This document shows positions 9,147 through 18,407 of a stretch of 64,000 nucleotides of DNA, one piece after another. The translations under genes were made by a program, and so were the position numbers. Location: the NCBI RefSeq assembly GCF_015356865.1, contig NZ_JAAFZA010000002.1, positions 1 through 64,000 of the forward strand, in the 5' to 3' direction. This DNA comes from Catenulispora pinisilvae (lineage in GTDB: Bacteria > Actinomycetota > Actinomycetes > Streptomycetales > Catenulisporaceae). Each line of letters begins with the position of its first letter. Position 1 is the first letter of the stretch. The notes under the pieces are model-generated. The model saw nothing but the letters and a program-made list of their open reading frames with translations, made no database searches and was not told where the DNA came from.

Positions 9147-10034
9147 TCAGCCCTTGACGCCGGTGAACCCGAGTCCGGCGACGATCTGCCGCTGGAACAC
9201 GGCGAAGACGACGATCGGCGGCGCGGCGGCCATGACCATGGCCGCGATGAGCTGGTCCTGCGGCGCCTGCCCGGACAGCTGGGACAGCGCCACCGAGATC
9301 GGCTGCTTCGTTGGATCGGTGAGCGCCACCAGCGGCCAGACGAACTCCTTCCAGCTGTGCGTCACCGCCAACAGGCTGATGACCGCCAGGACCGGCCGGC
9401 TCATCGGCAGCACGATCTTGGTCAGCAGGTGCCGGGTCGAGCAGCCGTCGACGTGGGCCGCGTCGAACAGCTCCCGGGGCAGGGAGTCGAAGAACTGCTT
9501 GGCCAGCAGCACGGTGAACGCGCTCGCGCCGGCCGGCAGCCACAGCGCCCAGTAGGTGTCGGCCAGGTCCACGTGGATGATCGGGACGTCGATGATCGTC
9601 AGGAACAGGCTGACCAGGTTCACGGTGTAGGGGACGAACATCGTCGCCAGGATCATCGCGTAGACGACCTTGCCGAACCTGGGCCGCAGCACCGACAGCG
9701 CGAAGCCGGCGGTCACCGAGACGAACAGCTGCACGGCCCAGGAACCGCTCACCACGATCAGGGTATTGAGCAGGTAGTGCCCGATGCCGAGTTCGTGGAA
9801 CGCGGTGGAGAAGTTGGCGAACCGGGCCTGGCCCGGCCACACCGCCAGCGGGTGCGCGACGGTCTGCGCCGGCGGCGAGACCGCGCCCTTGATCATCCAG
9901 TACAGCGGGCCGATCCCGGCCGCCAGCAACAGGATCAGGGTGGCGGCCTGGATCGAGCGGGTGGCGGCGCGGGCCGCCGGGCCCTGGCGCCCGGAGGCGA
10001 TGAACGTGGTCGGGAAAGCGGTGGGGGAGGTCAT
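9147..10034 (-). CDS. carbohydrate ABC transporter permease (MalG-type)
   Basis: 295 residues with six predicted membrane segments. The EAA loop reads ELFDAAHVDGCSTRHLLTKI, the site that contacts the ATPase. The C-terminal VAGLGFTGVKG ending is typical of MalG-type sugar permeases. The start at 10034 overlaps the stop of the preceding permease by four bases (ATGA), implying translational coupling. No ATPase gene is present in this operon; these importers commonly share an MsiK-type ATPase encoded elsewhere. Confidence 0.95.
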   Translation of the reverse strand: MTSPTAFPTTFIASGRQGPAARAATRSIQAATLILLLAAGIGPLYWMIKGAVSPPAQTVAHPLAVWPGQARFANFSTAFHELGIGHYLLNTLIVVSGSWAVQLFVSVTAGFALSVLRPRFGKVVYAMILATMFVPYTVNLVSLFLTIIDVPIIHVDLADTYWALWLPAGASAFTVLLAKQFFDSLPRELFDAAHVDGCSTRHLLTKIVLPMSRPVLAVISLLAVTHSWKEFVWPLVALTDPTKQPISVALSQLSGQAPQDQLIAAMVMAAAPPIVVFAVFQRQIVAGLGFTGVKG

Positions 10035-10978
10035 GTGCGGCTCCAACTCCGGGTGGCCCGCAGGTACACCGCGGACAACACGGCCAGGGTCAGCACCATC
10101 AGCGTGGTCAGCGCCGCGGCCTGGCCGTACTCGCCGTTCTGGAAGGCATAGCGGAAGATCAAGAGCAGGACGGTCATGGTCGCGTTCTGCGGTCCGCCGC
10201 CGGTGAACAGGTAGGGCTCGGTGAAGACCTGGATCGTGCTGATCAGCTGGACCAGCAGCAGCAGCCCGATCACCGGCCGCAGCTGCGGCAGCATCACGTG
10301 CCAGATCCGCCGCCAGACCCCGGAGCCGTCCATCTCGGCGGCCTCGTACAGCTCCCCGGGTATGCCGGCCATCGCCGCCAGGTAGATCAGGACGGCGCCG
10401 CCCATCCCGGCCCAGGTGGACTCCAGGACCAGCGAGGCCAGTGCGGTGTGCGGGGAGTCCAGCCACGGGTAGGGCCCGAGCCCGACCTTCCCCAGCAGGC
10501 TGTTGAAGAGCCCTGAGCCCGGATCGTAGAACCACTTCCACAGCAGGATCGCCACCGTCGGCGGGATGACCACCGGCAGGTAGACCAGGAAGCGGTACAG
10601 GCCCGCGCCGCGCCGGACCGTGGACATCACCGACGCCAGGATCAGCGGTGCGGGGAAGCCGATCGCCAGGGCCAGTCCGACGTAGATCGCGGTGTTCTTC
10701 ACCGCGGTGGCCGCCAGCGGGTCGTCCAGCACCGCGCGGAAGTTGTCGAACCCGACCCACTGCGCCGGGTCCACGAGGTTGGTGCGCTGGAAGGCCAGGG
10801 TGAAGCCGCGCACGATCGGCCACCAGGCGAACAGGCCGAAGATCACCAGCGCCGGCAACAGGAACAGCCAGCCGGCGATCTGGCGCCGGGTCTCCAGGCC
10901 GCGCCGCCGTGCGGCGAGCCCGGCGAGAGGACGGCGCCGCGAGGCAGTGGGCGGCCGGTTCTGAGTGAGCAGGCTCAT
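10031..10978 (-). CDS. carbohydrate ABC transporter permease (MalF-type)
   Basis: 315 residues. A basic cytoplasmic N-terminus is followed by six predicted membrane helices. The EAA motif is GELYEAAEMDGSGVWRRIWH. Typical MalF-type stretches such as FLVYLPVVIPPTVAILLWKW are visible. It starts six bases after the binding protein stop codon and overlaps the second permease by four bases. It forms the heterodimeric channel with that partner. Confidence 0.95.
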   Translation of the reverse strand: MSLLTQNRPPTASRRRPLAGLAARRRGLETRRQIAGWLFLLPALVIFGLFAWWPIVRGFTLAFQRTNLVDPAQWVGFDNFRAVLDDPLAATAVKNTAIYVGLALAIGFPAPLILASVMSTVRRGAGLYRFLVYLPVVIPPTVAILLWKWFYDPGSGLFNSLLGKVGLGPYPWLDSPHTALASLVLESTWAGMGGAVLIYLAAMAGIPGELYEAAEMDGSGVWRRIWHVMLPQLRPVIGLLLLVQLISTIQVFTEPYLFTGGGPQNATMTVLLLIFRYAFQNGEYGQAAALTTLMVLTLAVLSAVYLRATRSWSRT

Positions 10979-10984
10979 CGCGGG

Positions 10985-12364
10985 CTACTTCTGGTCCGCG
11001 GACAGGGTCGCGTCGACGGACTTGTGCGCGGCGGCCAGCAGGCTGTCCACGTCGGCGCCCTTGTCGGTGAGCACCGCCTGCATCACGGTGTCCAGGACCG
11101 CGTAGACCTTCTGCGCCTCGAACTCGGGCTCGGGACGGAGCTTCAGCGCCGCCAGACTGCTGCTGTAGGGCGTGAAGTGGGACAGGTCGACGTTGACGTA
11201 CGGCTTGACGGCGTCGGCGATCTGGGCTTGCCGGGCCGCGTCGAAGACCGGCAGCGTCGGCACGCCGACCGCGGCCTTGGGATCGGCGGCGAGCGTCTTG
11301 GCCTGCTCGGCGGCGGCCGTGGTGTCGTAGGCGGGCAGGGCGTAGGCGAAGATCAGCCACTTCGCGGCGGCGTCGGCGTGCTTGGCGTCGACCGACTTGG
11401 GCACCATGTAGACGTCCGAGCCGGTGAGCGTCGCCCCGCCGCCGGCCTGCGGCATCGCCGCCGCGCCGAACGAGGCGGTGTCGGTCATGCCGTAGGTCAT
11501 CTTGGCCAGCCGGTAGGTGCCCGGGGAGCCCAGGAACATGCCGATCTGGCCGGCCGCGAACGCCTTGACCACGTCGGTCTGGTTGTTCAGCTGGGAGGCG
11601 CCCATGGAGTTATCACTCCAGCGCATGGACTTCAGCAGGTTCAGGGCGTCCTTCGTGGGCGCGTCGTCGAAGGCTGAGACGTACTTGCCGCCGGTCTTGT
11701 CCTCGATGTCGCCGCCGAAGGCGTAGGTCATCATCGTGAGCTGCCAGCCGCCCTGGTTGTCCTTGGACTCCGCGACGAACCCGGCCTTGCCGGTCTTCTT
11801 GGCGATCGCGGCGGCGTCGGTGCGGACCTGGTCCCACGTCGTCGGCGGCTTGTCCGGGTCCAGTCCGGCGGCGGTGAACAGCGCGCGGTTGTACATCAGG
11901 CCCTGGGCGTAAGGGTTCTGCGGAACTCCGTAGACCTGGCCGCCGGCGTCGCTGAGCGGAGCCAGGATCTGCGGGTTGAACTCCTTGTAGTGGTCCCAGG
12001 CCTGGAGTTGGCCAGTGATCGAGCGCACCTGGCCCTGGGCGATCAGCCGCTGCGGCTCGGTGAGCGGCACCTTGATGACGTCCTCGACGGTGCGCGCGGC
12101 GAGCTTGGCCGAGAAGGTCATCGGGTCGTAGACGTTCGTCGACCCCTGGACCTTGATGCCGGGGTTCGCCTTCTCGAAGTCGGCGACCATCTGCTGGAAC
12201 TGCGCGGTGCCGGCCCGGTCGGTGGCCGGCGGCATGCCCTGGACGTGCAGGGTGATGGAGCCGGATCCGGACCCGGACCCGGACGCCGAGGACGAGCAGC
12301 CGGCGGCGGTGAGCGCCGTCGCGACGCATCCCGCTATAAGTACGAACCATGATATACGGACCAT
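10985..12364 (-). CDS. extracellular sugar-binding lipoprotein of ABC importer
   Basis: 459 residues. The signal peptide ends in the lipobox ALTAAGC, so Cys is lipidated and the protein is membrane-tethered outside the cell. The mature region is a family-1 solute-binding protein (ADFEKANPGIKVQ, then YGVPQNPYAQGLMYNRALF). Start ATG 12364 has a good ribosome site (AGGAAG) ten bases upstream and gives a normal signal peptide, whereas the frame open further upstream has no such features. It lies 82 bp downstream of the LacI gene and is first of the transport operon. Confidence 0.95.
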   Translation of the reverse strand: MVRISWFVLIAGCVATALTAAGCSSSASGSGSGSGSITLHVQGMPPATDRAGTAQFQQMVADFEKANPGIKVQGSTNVYDPMTFSAKLAARTVEDVIKVPLTEPQRLIAQGQVRSITGQLQAWDHYKEFNPQILAPLSDAGGQVYGVPQNPYAQGLMYNRALFTAAGLDPDKPPTTWDQVRTDAAAIAKKTGKAGFVAESKDNQGGWQLTMMTYAFGGDIEDKTGGKYVSAFDDAPTKDALNLLKSMRWSDNSMGASQLNNQTDVVKAFAAGQIGMFLGSPGTYRLAKMTYGMTDTASFGAAAMPQAGGGATLTGSDVYMVPKSVDAKHADAAAKWLIFAYALPAYDTTAAAEQAKTLAADPKAAVGVPTLPVFDAARQAQIADAVKPYVNVDLSHFTPYSSSLAALKLRPEPEFEAQKVYAVLDTVMQAVLTDKGADVDSLLAAAHKSVDATLSADQK

Positions 12365-12446
12365 TTTGGCTTCCTGGAGGGATCGTTGAAGTAAGGGCTC
12401 TGTTCTCGGTGTTTCTTGCTGTGTTCGACGGTGGAGCCGCGGGCGG

Positions 12447-13430
12447 CTAGCGGTTCGGCGCGGGCCCGGTCGAGGCGCGCGGCACCAGCCGGGACCCGAC
12501 CTCGACGACGCGCGCCGGGACACCGCTCTCCCGGCCGGCGATCGCCTCGGTGAGCAGCTCGACGGAGCGGACGGCGAGCTCGTCCGGGGAGATCCGGATC
12601 GTGGTCAGGCTCGGCGTGGAGACCGAGGCCAGCAGGGTGTCGTCGATGCCGATGACGCTGACGTCGCCGGGTACCGAGGCGCCGAGGTTGGCGAGTTGGT
12701 GCAGGACGCCGAGCGCCACCAGGTCGTTGTGTGCCAGGACCGCGGTCGCGTTGTGCGCCAGTATCAGCGGCGCGGCGTGCACGCCGGTCTCGAACCGCGG
12801 CTCGTAGGGACCGATCTCGGTCAGCGCGAGGTCGGCGGCCTCGAAGGAGTCGTGGATCGACTTGCCGCGGGCCAGCTCGGGCCGGGAGGCGTTGATGAAG
12901 ACGCATTTGCGGTGGCCGTAGGCACGCAGGTGTTCGGCGGCCTGGCTGATCCCGGCGGCCAAGGAGATCCGCACCTCCGAGACCTCGGGAACGTCCCGGT
13001 TGACCACGACGATCGGGATCCGGCCGGCGAGTTCGCGCAGCCGGGTCTCGCTGAGCGTGGAGGCCCACAGCACCAGGCCGTCCACCCGCTTGGACACCGA
13101 GGCGATCGTCTCGATCTCGTCGGCCTCCTGCTCGTCGCAGTCGGCCATCAGGACCGTGTAGCCCAGCCGCCGGGCCCGGGACTGCATCGCCTTGATGATC
13201 GGCGGGAAGAACGGGTTGGCGATGTCCGGGATGATCAGGCCCAGCGTGCCGGTTCCGCCGCCGCGCAGGCTGCGCGCCGCGGGGTTGGCCGCGTAGCCCA
13301 GGGCCGCGGCGGCCTCCAGCACTCGCTTCAGGGTCAGCGGCTTCACCTGGTCCGGTGCGGTGAAGGCACGCGAGACCGTCGAGACCGAGACCCCGGCGGC
13401 CTCGGCCACCTCGCGGATCGTCACCGTCAT
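12447..13430 (-). CDS. LacI-family transcriptional repressor
   Basis: 327 residues. The N-terminal LacI helix-turn-helix (TIREVAEAAGVSVSTVSRAF, with hinge helix NPAARSLRGGGTGTLGLIIP) is followed by a periplasmic-binding-protein-like effector domain ending in GIDDTLLASVSTPSLTTIRI. It is the first gene of the minus-strand carbohydrate locus and is divergent from the enolase gene. LacI-type palindromes centred on AACGTT are seen on both sides of this divergent region, so it probably represses both arms until a sugar from the target glycan binds. Confidence 0.95.
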   Translation of the reverse strand: MTVTIREVAEAAGVSVSTVSRAFTAPDQVKPLTLKRVLEAAAALGYAANPAARSLRGGGTGTLGLIIPDIANPFFPPIIKAMQSRARRLGYTVLMADCDEQEADEIETIASVSKRVDGLVLWASTLSETRLRELAGRIPIVVVNRDVPEVSEVRISLAAGISQAAEHLRAYGHRKCVFINASRPELARGKSIHDSFEAADLALTEIGPYEPRFETGVHAAPLILAHNATAVLAHNDLVALGVLHQLANLGASVPGDVSVIGIDDTLLASVSTPSLTTIRISPDELAVRSVELLTEAIAGRESGVPARVVEVGSRLVPRASTGPAPNR

Positions 13431-13488
13431 CGCCGCTCCTGCTCACTGTCGGGGTCGTCGTCGTCCGGCGACCGGTGCGAGGATCCTC

Positions 13489-13500
13489 GCGAACGTTCCC
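13489..13500. promoter_or_regulatory. LacI-type operator, minus-strand arm
   Basis: The sequence GCGAACGTTCCC contains the palindrome GAACGTTC and a right half matching the consensus GGGAACGTTCCC of actinobacterial LacI sites. It lies about 60 bp upstream of the lacI-type gene start. Confidence 0.55.
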
Positions 13501-13607
13501 GGGATATGTCAATGGGGTTGCGGCCACGAAAACTCTGAGGTCCGCGAGTCTTGCGCGGCCGGACGGTGAACGCCCATGATGCAGATCTGCGAGATTTTGA
13601 AAGTTCC

Positions 13608-13621
13608 TGGGAACGTTTTCA
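13608..13621. promoter_or_regulatory. LacI-type operator, plus-strand arm
   Basis: The sequence TGGGAACGTTTTCA shares the GGGAACGTT half-site with the site at 13489 and lies about 45 bp upstream of the enolase-family start. Two sites about 117 bp apart would allow coordinate or looped repression of both divergent units. Confidence 0.55.
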
Positions 13622-13664
13622 TAGCCTGATCGAGACGATTCCCGGCGCTCACCCTGGGGGCACC

Positions 13665-14807
13665 ATGAAGATCACCGGCATCGAGGTCCTGACCCTGCCG
13701 GACCACGGCGACTCGATGATGCTGGCCGTCGTCGACACCGACGAGGGCCTGTACGGCATCGGGGAGGTGGGGGTCCGCACCCGCCAGCGCGCCGTCGCCG
13801 GCGGCCTGGACCACCTGGCGGGCCTGCTGGTCGGCGAGGACCCGACCCGCATCGAGCACCTGTGGCAGACGATGTTCCGCCGCGGCTTCTACCCGGCCGA
13901 CCGGATCCTGGCCTCGGCGATCGCCGCCGTCGACGTCGCGCTGTGGGACATCCGCGGCAAGTCGCTGGGCATCCCGGTCTACGAGCTCTTCGGCGGCCCG
14001 GTCCGCGACCACATCCCCGCCTACGTGCACGTCGGCGACATCTACCACGACCGCCCGGCGTTCCTGGACCGCTGCCGCGACCTGGTGGCGCAGGGCTGGG
14101 GCCACCTGCGGTTCTCCGCACCGCACGACGAGGACGACGTCCTGGACCAGCGGCGCTGCCTGCGGGCGTCGGTGGACCTCTTCCACGCGGTGCGCGAGGC
14201 GGTGGGCGAGGAGATCGAGCTCATCCTCGACGTCCACACCCGCCTGGACCCGCCCGAGGCGGTGACGCTGTGCCGCGAGATCGAGACGGCCCGGCCCTTC
14301 TTCGTCGAGGACCCGATCCGCTGTGAGAACCCTGACGCGTACCGCATGCTCCGGGCCCGCACCGGCGTCCCCCTGGCGGCCGGCGAGCAGTTCGCCTCCA
14401 AGTGGGAGTTCGCCCGCCTCCTGGACCACGACCTGGTGGACTACGCGCGGGTGGACGTCGGCATCGCCGCCGGTCTCACCGAGGCCCGCAAGATAGCGGC
14501 GATGGCCGAGGCCCGCTACATCCGCCTGGCCACCCACAACCCTCTCGGCCCCGTCACCGCGGCGTCCTCGATGCACCTCAACGCCGCGACCCCCAACGCC
14601 GCGATCCAGGAACACCAAGTGGATCCGCAGCCGCTGGCCGACGCGCTGTTCACCCTTCGGCCGCGGATCACCCCGGGGCGGGTCGAGCTGAGCGGCGCCC
14701 CGGGCCTGGGCGTCGACATCGACCGGATCGAGGCCCGCAAGTACCAGGCGACGGCGGCCGAGCGGCCGCAGCTCCGGTCCCGGGACGGGGCTTTCACGAA
14801 CTGGTAG
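13665..14807 (+). CDS. enolase-superfamily acid-sugar dehydratase (galactonate dehydratase-like)
   Basis: 380 residues with the mandelate racemase/muconate lactonizing fold. Likely metal ligands are Asp 189 (LDVHTR), Glu 215 (FFVEDP) and Glu 241 (AAGEQF). His 291 in ATHNPLGPVT is the probable general acid/base, as in galactonate/gluconate-type dehydratases. It would remove water from an aldonate to give a 2-keto-3-deoxy acid. Start ATG 13665 follows a G-rich ribosome site; the frame open further upstream includes the operator and is not coding. Its presence links the locus to oxidative sugar catabolism. Exact aldonate is unknown. Confidence 0.85.
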   Translation: MKITGIEVLTLPDHGDSMMLAVVDTDEGLYGIGEVGVRTRQRAVAGGLDHLAGLLVGEDPTRIEHLWQTMFRRGFYPADRILASAIAAVDVALWDIRGKSLGIPVYELFGGPVRDHIPAYVHVGDIYHDRPAFLDRCRDLVAQGWGHLRFSAPHDEDDVLDQRRCLRASVDLFHAVREAVGEEIELILDVHTRLDPPEAVTLCREIETARPFFVEDPIRCENPDAYRMLRARTGVPLAAGEQFASKWEFARLLDHDLVDYARVDVGIAAGLTEARKIAAMAEARYIRLATHNPLGPVTAASSMHLNAATPNAAIQEHQVDPQPLADALFTLRPRITPGRVELSGAPGLGVDIDRIEARKYQATAAERPQLRSRDGAFTNW

Positions 14808-14830
14808 CGGCCGGTCGCCGGCGGGGCGGC

Positions 14831-14935
14831 GACCCTGCGGCCGTTGGCCCTACGGCTGTTGGCCCTGCGGCCGTTTCCCTGCGGCTGTTGGCCCTGCGGC
14901 CGTTGCCCCTACGGCCGTTGCCCTGCCGGCCCGCA
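14831..14935. repeat. 9/18-bp GC-rich tandem repeat between convergent genes
   Basis: About twelve degenerate copies of a 9-bp unit alternating GCGGCCGTT and GGCCCTACG-like sequence fill the gap between the enolase-family stop codon and the convergent esterase. It has strong pairing potential and could contribute to transcription termination from both sides. Confidence 0.8.
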
Positions 14936-14965
14936 CCGTCAGCGTACGAACCGGCGCCTGACGGT

Positions 14966-15955
14966 TCAGCGGAAGAATTCAGCGCGAGCTGCGAGCAGCT
15001 TCTCCTGTTCCTCGGCGGCCTGGGGGTAGTCGTCGTGGTGGCCGGCCGCCAGGACGTGCAGCTGCTTCGGCCCGGCCAGCCCGTTGTAGACGCTGAACTG
15101 GCCAGGCGGCGGAACGGACGGATCGAACAGCGCCGCGGCGACCTGGACGGGAATGCGCAGGTGCCGAGCCGCGGTGGCGGCGTCGAAATAGGCCAGGACA
15201 TCCAGCACGTCAGGGTGGACCAAGTAGCGCTCGCGCACCGCCGCGCCGCTGCCGAGGCAAGGCAAGGTCACGCGCAGCGGGTGGTTGCCGAAGCTCGGAA
15301 CGGTGAGGTGCGCGCTGTGAAAGCGGGCATCCCACGGCAGCGCCAGGGCACCGATCCCGCCGCCGAAACTCCCACCGACGTAGTCGAGCCGCTGAGCCGC
15401 TGCGGGCACCGCCTCGATCAGCGCGCTCGCCGCGCACCACACGTCGGCAGCACAACCGGCGTGGATATAGGTGTCGCGGGACTCGATGCCGTGCAGGACG
15501 TGCTCGGCGGCCACCGACGGGACGCCGGGAATCAGGCTGCTCACCCCGAGCCCCCGCGCGACGGGGAAGAACGCCGCCGCGCGGGAAGCGGGCAGGACCA
15601 GATCGGGAGCGTCACGTCCGCCGTACCCGTGCCCGATCACGAAACCCCGATCGACCTTCCCATCCGAGGGCAGGACCAGCCAGCCGCCGAGCCGCACCCC
15701 GCCCACGGAGCCGAAGGTGACGGTGTGCAGATCCAGTCCATCGCGGGTCTGCCGAATCAACGGTCCAACCTGTGGCCGGATCGGCACCGCCGACGCCCGC
15801 TCGAACAGGCCCCGCCAGAACTCGGCGAAATCGGCAGGCGGATTCGACGGCGGCCCGACCTGAAGCAGCGCGTCCAGACCGAACCCGTAGGCCGGATCGA
15901 ACGGGTAGGGATGCGGCTGGTCCGAGAGAACGATCACGGAGCAACCTTGGCACAA
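14966..15955 (-). CDS. acetylxylan esterase (AXE1/cephalosporin-C deacetylase family)
   Basis: 329 residues, cytoplasmic (no signal peptide). The serine elbow is GGSFGGG with Ser at about 196; the acid region ALFDPSVPPPGQFSVYN and the His region AGHHDDYP complete the triad. The family hydrolyses acetyl esters from xylo-oligosaccharides and related substrates. It lies convergent to the enolase gene at the end of the sugar locus, which supports a role in removing acetyl groups from imported oligosaccharides. The start may be a few codons downstream, near VIVLSDQPHPYP. Confidence 0.88.
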   Translation of the reverse strand: MCQGCSVIVLSDQPHPYPFDPAYGFGLDALLQVGPPSNPPADFAEFWRGLFERASAVPIRPQVGPLIRQTRDGLDLHTVTFGSVGGVRLGGWLVLPSDGKVDRGFVIGHGYGGRDAPDLVLPASRAAAFFPVARGLGVSSLIPGVPSVAAEHVLHGIESRDTYIHAGCAADVWCAASALIEAVPAAAQRLDYVGGSFGGGIGALALPWDARFHSAHLTVPSFGNHPLRVTLPCLGSGAAVRERYLVHPDVLDVLAYFDAATAARHLRIPVQVAAALFDPSVPPPGQFSVYNGLAGPKQLHVLAAGHHDDYPQAAEEQEKLLAARAEFFR

Positions 15956-16305
15956 GGGCGTTCCGCGGGCAGTAGCGGGAGCGCAGCATTTCGGACAAGT
16001 ACAGCGCCCCGGCTACGGGGACCCGGCTCTCGGACCGCGGAACCAGGCCCCGTCACTCACCCGGGCGGATCTGTACCGGTCGCGAAGCCGACCTCAGCGT
16101 CGTCGGTGCACAACCGTGAGTGAGCTGTCAGGGAGATCCCGAAACGAACTTGTCCACGGCGCCCAGAACGGCTATGTCTGTGGTGGACCGGCCGGGACAT
16201 CATTCGGGCCGCACATGCCCTCCGGTCCGCAAAGACACCGGCTATCGCAGCGGCCTGCGACGGCTTTCGCGCTACCTGGAAAGTCTCACGTTGGGACACG
16301 ATGAC
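15956..16305. other. intergenic, divergent promoter region
   Basis: A 350-base gap between the divergent esterase and propeller genes. It must hold promoters for both, but I see no clear boxes, operator or RNA element. An open frame reaches upstream from the propeller gene into this gap but lacks coding character. Confidence 0.4.
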
Positions 16306-18036
16306 ATGCCCTTGCCGAATGACGACGGTGATCGACCCCCGTTCACGCCCGCGCGGCCGGACGCTGGTCCTGGCGACTCCGCGCCTCCTCCGGCACCACC
16401 TGCGATGCGGTCGCCGTACCGGCCGGACGAGCAGCTTCCCGAGAACCCGCCCCACAGACATCCGCAGCTACGGTTTCCGATGTTGCACCACGACACCGAG
16501 CATGACGCGGGCGACGGTGCCGGACATGCGCAACTGCCCGCGCTGCCGGTCGGGCAGCGGACGTCGCAGGGGGGTCCGTCCGGTTGGGGCACTGGTGCGG
16601 CCGGTGCGAGTAGTGATGGGCTCACACCTCCCCCGCCGCAGTTCTCCTACCGGCCGGAGGCGCAGCCCGCGCCCGTGCCCGAGCCGCCCCGCGAACGCCG
16701 TCGCAAGACGATCGTCTGGGGCTCGACAGGTGCGGTACTGGTGGCTGTGGCTGTCGGAGCGAGTGTGCTGATCATGGGCGGCATGGACACGACCCGAGGC
16801 ACGCTCGCCGGGCCCACATCGTCCGGCAGCGCCAAGGTCCAGGCCACGAGCACCACCGCGCAGGCTCCCAAGAACATGCCCGCAGCCTGGTCGGCGCCGG
16901 CCGGCGGGGACTCGGCGGCGGTCGTCGGCAGCTGGCTGGTGAACGGCAAGACGATCGTCCGGGGAGACGCCGGCGCGTTGAAGGCTTATGACACGGAGAC
17001 TGGGAAGGCGCTGTGGACCTTCCAGCCGCCGGGCCAGGGTGCGACCATCTGCGCGATGAGCCAGCTGGCGGCACCGAACTTCGGCATGGTTCAGTACGGG
17101 CCCAACGGCGCGTGCACCACCGTCGCGGCGATCAACACCGACACCGGCAAGCCGCTGTGGAACACCACGCTCACGCTCCCCCCGGGCTCGGCGCCCGGGA
17201 CGCTGCCGGCAGTGTCCCTCGACAGCGAGGTAACAGTGTGGCAGGTCGGGACCACGGTGACGGCGTGGGCCTCGGCCGGCGGCAAACAACTGTGGACCAC
17301 CGACTTGGCCAAGGCGAAGCCGGCGTGCCGGCTGGGGCAGTTCGGCTCCCAGGACGGGTCCCTGGCCCTGATAGAAGACTGCGGGACCGGTCCGATCGTG
17401 GCGATGAAGGACGCGCATACCGGCCGGGACCTTTGGCACACGCCCCTGCCGCCGGACGGTCTGCAGGGCGCGCAGATCACGCTGGTGCACACGTCCCCGG
17501 TCATGGTGCATGTGACGTCCCAGGGCGCACAGCCCGTCGACCGCTACTATTCGTTCGATCCCAGCGGCAAGCTGCTGCCCCCGATCGATGGCAACGGCGA
17601 CTACGGTGACCTCGACCTGAACGTCGGCTCACAGGGACAGCAGCACCCCCTGGCCGACCTCCAGGACAACGTCTTCATCGCCCCGACTGCCGACAAGGAC
17701 GCGAACGCCTCACTGGTCGCCTTCGACCTGACCTCTGGCCACCAGCTGTGGCAGGCGCCGGCGACCGCCTCCGGCCCGGTCACGGTCGTCGCGTTGAACC
17801 AGAAATGGGTGACGGTGTTCGACGGCGTCGCAGGGGGCTCGGGCGCGCGCCTTCTGGCGTACCAGACAAGCGGCGGCGGGCCGACCACGACGGGGATCAG
17901 CAAAGAGACGCTCGGTCCCGACTGGAGCGGGCCCGTGGCGGCTGGGTACATCGCGGGGGATCGGGTGATCGTGGTGCCGGCGGCGCCGGAGAAGGGCGCT
18001 GATGTCCTCGCCTTCACGTGGGGTGGCGGTCAGTGA
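16306..18036 (+). CDS. membrane-anchored PQQ-type beta-propeller protein
   Basis: About 576 residues. A long Pro-rich, disordered cytoplasmic N-terminus (about 1-130) precedes one membrane segment (TIVWGSTGAVLVAVAVGASV, about 134-157). The external part is an eight-blade-type PQQ-like propeller with repeats such as LKAYDTETGKALWTFQPP, AAINTDTGKPLWNTTL and TSGHQLWQAP. No catalytic residues for PQQ enzymes are recognisable, so a scaffold or binding role is more likely. Start ATG 16306 (MPLPNDDGD) is preferred; upstream residues look non-coding. It is followed by the polysaccharide genes on the same strand after 371 bp. Confidence 0.8.
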   Translation: MPLPNDDGDRPPFTPARPDAGPGDSAPPPAPPAMRSPYRPDEQLPENPPHRHPQLRFPMLHHDTEHDAGDGAGHAQLPALPVGQRTSQGGPSGWGTGAAGASSDGLTPPPPQFSYRPEAQPAPVPEPPRERRRKTIVWGSTGAVLVAVAVGASVLIMGGMDTTRGTLAGPTSSGSAKVQATSTTAQAPKNMPAAWSAPAGGDSAAVVGSWLVNGKTIVRGDAGALKAYDTETGKALWTFQPPGQGATICAMSQLAAPNFGMVQYGPNGACTTVAAINTDTGKPLWNTTLTLPPGSAPGTLPAVSLDSEVTVWQVGTTVTAWASAGGKQLWTTDLAKAKPACRLGQFGSQDGSLALIEDCGTGPIVAMKDAHTGRDLWHTPLPPDGLQGAQITLVHTSPVMVHVTSQGAQPVDRYYSFDPSGKLLPPIDGNGDYGDLDLNVGSQGQQHPLADLQDNVFIAPTADKDANASLVAFDLTSGHQLWQAPATASGPVTVVALNQKWVTVFDGVAGGSGARLLAYQTSGGGPTTTGISKETLGPDWSGPVAAGYIAGDRVIVVPAAPEKGADVLAFTWGGGQ

Positions 18037-18407
18037 GCTGAGGCACCGGCCGTCGAAGTCGAGCGGAGGGCCCGAACCACTGCGGCACACCGTTCTCGAA
18101 CCATGCCCAGGCTCCATAACAGGAGGTTGCGGTGGGGGCGTGATGATTTCGCCGAGGATTCGTTTCCTCTTCGTGACCTGTATGGCCGTTTGGTCTCCGG
18201 CCGACTGCCGTACAGTCGATCTGCTTCCTCGACGAGGCACCGTGTTCGGCAATGGGAAGGCACCCGGTACGACACCGGGCGAGCGGGGCTCCGCACCTCG
18301 CCGAATCCCGGTCTGATCACACGTTCCACGGGGAGGTTTCGGTCAGTGCTGTTCGAAGCCGGATGATGCTGTTCGTGACCGCGTGTTCTTCGGGGAATTG
18401 GTGACCA
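18037..18407. other. 371-bp leader before the exopolysaccharide genes
   Basis: No gene is seen. A promoter for the UDP-sugar dehydrogenase operon is expected here. I looked for a riboswitch-like fold and a tandem operator but found nothing I would defend. Confidence 0.4.

Noticed and set aside
14402-16123. A 573-residue plus-strand open frame spanning the esterase gene
   Set aside because: It overlaps the enolase-family 3' end out of frame and is antisense to the well-supported esterase with its catalytic triad.
18037-18407. Leader before the polysaccharide genes considered as a riboswitch
   Set aside because: No conserved riboswitch core could be recognised by eye.
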